From: Acidimicrobiales bacterium
GTDB taxonomy: Bacteria > Actinomycetota > Acidimicrobiia > Acidimicrobiales > Ilumatobacteraceae
DNA: 7,365 nt
Assembly: GCA_030830415.1 (NCBI GenBank)
Contig: JAURNB010000221.1
Coordinates: forward strand, 1 to 7,365
Reading direction: 5' to 3'
In this document: in pieces, positions 5,510 through 7,365 of the stretch
Position numbering within the stretch: the stretch's first letter is position 1
How the letters are laid out: the number at the start of each line of letters is the position of its first letter
Notes under the pieces: generated by a model
What the model was told of the DNA's origin: nothing
Database searches by the model: none
Seen by the model: only the letters and a program-made list of their open reading frames with translations
Program-made: the position numbers and the translations under genes

Positions 5510-7365
5510 ATGCAGCGCAAGTTGTTTCATGCCTTCGGCATGGTGGGTTTTGCGGCATTGTTGGCCCTCAACTTGGCGTCGTGCGCGGGTTCAAAGGCTG
5601 CTGCACTGCCAGTTGCCTCTGACCTGGTGCCCACCGAAAATGGGTGGTCATTTGCCAATTATCCCTCTTCGGCGTTTCCTGATGTTCAGTTCGACACCGT
5701 CGACATGTTGGCGATGTTCGGCAATGAAGCCAACGTATGCATTGACGGAATTGCCGATCCATGCACCCTCACCGCCGAGGCCGCCACCTGGGCACAGATG
5801 GTCAACCAGTCGCGCGCGTCTGGATCTTGCATGGGCCTAGCAGTGATTGCCGCGCAACGTTTCAATGACAACGTTTCACCGGTGACGGCAACGCTGGGGT
5901 CAGACGAGTCGACTTTGCGGGCCGTCGCGCGGGCATTTGCAACCCAGTTCTTGTCAGAAGCCCAAGCAGAATCCGAAAAGTGGTTGCAGTCTTCACCTAG
6001 CGACATTGTCGAAACGGTGAAGGCTTCGCTCGCAGCAAATAAAGTCGACTACACGCTCGGGCTCTTCGGGCCGAATGGCGGCCACGCCGTTACCCCGTTC
6101 GCTGTCGAATACCCCAGTGAGGGTGTCGCTCGAATGATGGTGTACGACTCGAACTGGCCTGGACGAAATCGTTATGTGGATGTGAACACCGAGGCTGATA
6201 CTTGGACATTTTCCTACAGCTCTGACACACCAGAAACTGATCCTGAACCGTGGGTGGGTGGACGTGGCGACATGGACCTCACCCCGATTCGCTTCGAGAA
6301 GCTCACCTGTCCGTTTTGTGCAACGGATGTTGAGGTGAAAAACACCTCATTCTTGATTCGTACCGACGACCCCGAGTTCAGCCTTGAAACCGAGGGAGGA
6401 GTCATTACCCAAGATGGAACTGCGCTTCCAGAAGGTGCATCCGTACTGAAGGTGAAGGGGGCTGTCGGCACGAGAACATATGACTACATTGTGAAATTGC
6501 CGCGGCGCAAACAATCGGCTGCGAACACCAGAAATAAATTGCGGGTCAAGGGCAACGCAAGTGTCTTTGCGATGATTCCCTCGGGCATCGCGCAATTTCA
6601 GACATCGGCGAAGATGGTGTCGCCCGTGGTCTTCACCGATAATTCTGTAAGCACCACCGACCCGACAATCTCGCTAAAGGTTGCTTCCAAGAATCTCGTT
6701 GCCAGCGTCTCTGGCTCGTCCACTTCTCTGACCCTCGAGGGCAACGCCCTCAGTGTGGCCGTCACTTTGCCTGGTGGCGAAATAGTGCAACAGCGCGTCG
6801 ACGAAAGCCAGCCTGCTCTGTTGTCAGAGGTGAACCCATCAACAGGTGAAGTCGTGGTACTTCAAGCGTCTGAATCTGGGCAAGTTACCCGCACTGAGAT
6901 TGCAACCGATGGCACCCGTACCGAAAGCATCTCCACCGAAAAACTCGACCTTGTCTCGGTGGTTCCAGTGTTACCACCCACGCTTGAGAGTGTGGCAAAC
7001 CCTGCCCTACCAGCACCAGCAGACCGAAACCTCAACAACCCGAACTATAAAGCTGACGCGGCGTATGTGGCACCAGTAGCCACCAGCCAGGCGCCACAGA
7101 GCGACCCAACGCCCACAACCGAAGCACTGCGATCGACCGCAACGGCTGACACGGCCCCAACATCCACCATTCCGCTGGCCGCAACGGCTGACACCACGCC
7201 AAACACAATCAGGGAAGTTACAACGACAGTTTCACCTGCAACCACAGCCACAACGACAACCACGCTGCCTCGGACAACCACAACACTCCCACGCACCACC
7301 ATCACAACGACAACGACGCTGCCTCGGACAACCACAACACTCCCACGCACCACCATCACAACGAC
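5510..7365 (+). CDS. Large secreted lipoprotein with papain-like N-terminal domain and Thr-rich stalk (3' end outside window)
   Basis: The frame is open from ATG 5510 to the window end, 618 residues so far. Residues 1-24 are a lipoprotein signal peptide (RK at 3-4, a hydrophobic core, LASC with lipidated Cys25). ATG 5510 is chosen over ATG 5540 because it supplies the positive N-terminus. Residues 70-230 look like a papain-like fold: Cys107 in SGSCMGLAVIAAQRF (start of a helix), His192 in GGHAVTPFAVE and Asp213/Asn215 in VYDSNWPG have the order and setting of a Cys-His-Asp/Asn triad, and C77/C85 could form a disulfide. This suggests a peptidase or transpeptidase-like activity but is motif inference. 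CxxC occurs at 267-270. Residues 270-480 seem beta-rich. From about 485 the chain is Pro/Ala/Thr-rich, and from about 534 strongly Thr-rich with an 18-residue repeat, resembling a surface stalk. A close promoter suggests separate transcription. The family is not recognised by name. Confidence 0.85.
   Translation, partial: MQRKLFHAFGMVGFAALLALNLASCAGSKAAALPVASDLVPTENGWSFANYPSSAFPDVQFDTVDMLAMFGNEANVCIDGIADPCTLTAEAATWAQMVNQSRASGSCMGLAVIAAQRFNDNVSPVTATLGSDESTLRAVARAFATQFLSEAQAESEKWLQSSPSDIVETVKASLAANKVDYTLGLFGPNGGHAVTPFAVEYPSEGVARMMVYDSNWPGRNRYVDVNTEADTWTFSYSSDTPETDPEPWVGGRGDMDLTPIRFEKLTCPFCATDVEVKNTSFLIRTDDPEFSLETEGGVITQDGTALPEGASVLKVKGAVGTRTYDYIVKLPRRKQSAANTRNKLRVKGNASVFAMIPSGIAQFQTSAKMVSPVVFTDNSVSTTDPTISLKVASKNLVASVSGSSTSLTLEGNALSVAVTLPGGEIVQQRVDESQPALLSEVNPSTGEVVVLQASESGQVTRTEIATDGTRTESISTEKLDLVSVVPVLPPTLESVANPALPAPADRNLNNPNYKADAAYVAPVATSQAPQSDPTPTTEALRSTATADTAPTSTIPLAATADTTPNTIREVTTTVSPATTATTTTTLPRTTTTLPRTTITTTTTLPRTTTTLPRTTITT
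7137..7194 (+). repeat. 16-bp direct repeat in the Thr-rich stalk
   Basis: CCGCAACGGCTGACAC occurs at 7137-7152 and 7179-7194, offset by 42 bases (14 codons), encoding ATADT twice in the same frame. The bases between differ, so this is an older or partial duplication within the stalk. Confidence 0.8.
7249..7365 (+). repeat. 54-bp in-frame tandem repeat in the Thr-rich stalk, continuing past the window
   Basis: Bases 7249-7311 recur at 7303-7365 with one difference (C7261 versus G7315), a period of 54 bases or 18 codons. The unit encodes TLPRTTTTLPRTTITTTT, itself two similar halves built on LPRTT. The second copy is cut by the window end, so the copy number is unknown. Confidence 0.93.

Noticed and set aside
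7045..7359. Minus-strand open frame giving a Val/Gly-rich protein
   Set aside because: It is the antisense of the Thr-codon repeats (ACN read backwards gives Val and Gly-type codons); the + strand frame is continuous with a signal peptide and domains.

Overview
The window looks like a piece of an actinobacterial chromosome, most likely from the Acidimicrobiia (Ilumatobacter-like). This is inferred from moderate GC content, all genes on the + strand, GTG/TTG-type starts, two secreted lipoproteins with Thr/Pro-rich 'TTTT-VAP' and 'TTTTLPR' segments, and a carotenoid oxygenase next to a Baeyer-Villiger monooxygenase. No marker gene fixes the taxonomy. No rRNA, tRNA, CRISPR array, insertion sequence or phage gene was seen.

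Region 1 (1-1871) is catabolic or oxidative. It holds the C-terminal part of a flavin-dependent Baeyer-Villiger-type monooxygenase, followed after 9 bases by a complete carotenoid/stilbene-cleaving dioxygenase of the RPE65/CCD family. All four iron-ligand histidines and the three second-shell glutamates of that family are present. The spacing suggests one transcript. A plausible, untested pathway is oxidative cleavage of a polyene or stilbene, then oxidation of the resulting ketone or aldehyde to an ester.

Region 2 (1872-5307) is a cell-envelope cassette. After a 119-base gap with a palindrome, a possible hairpin and a good promoter plus ribosome binding site comes a small Thr/Pro-rich lipoprotein built on an almost perfect 63-bp tandem duplication. 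Then come a two-domain GT2 glycosyltransferase/SAM-methyltransferase fusion and a polytopic DUF2079 (GT-C-like) membrane protein. The last two are close or overlapping and look more AT-rich than their neighbours. They could make a lipid-linked, perhaps methylated, sugar and transfer it outside the membrane. The start of the DUF2079 gene is unclear.

Region 3 (5308-5509) is a short gap holding a coding-like 48-codon fragment without a clear start, then a good promoter (TTGGTC-17-TATAAC) with a palindrome near the expected transcription start.

Region 4 (5510-7365) is a long gene that runs off the end: a secreted lipoprotein of more than 618 residues. Its N-terminal domain has a Cys...His...Asp/Asn arrangement suggestive of a papain-like fold. 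A beta-rich middle and a Thr/Pro-rich stalk with a 54-bp in-frame repeat follow. Two Thr-rich surface lipoproteins flanking a glycosyltransferase pair is the most suggestive arrangement in the window: the lipoproteins could be glycosylation substrates, though the sequence alone does not prove it.
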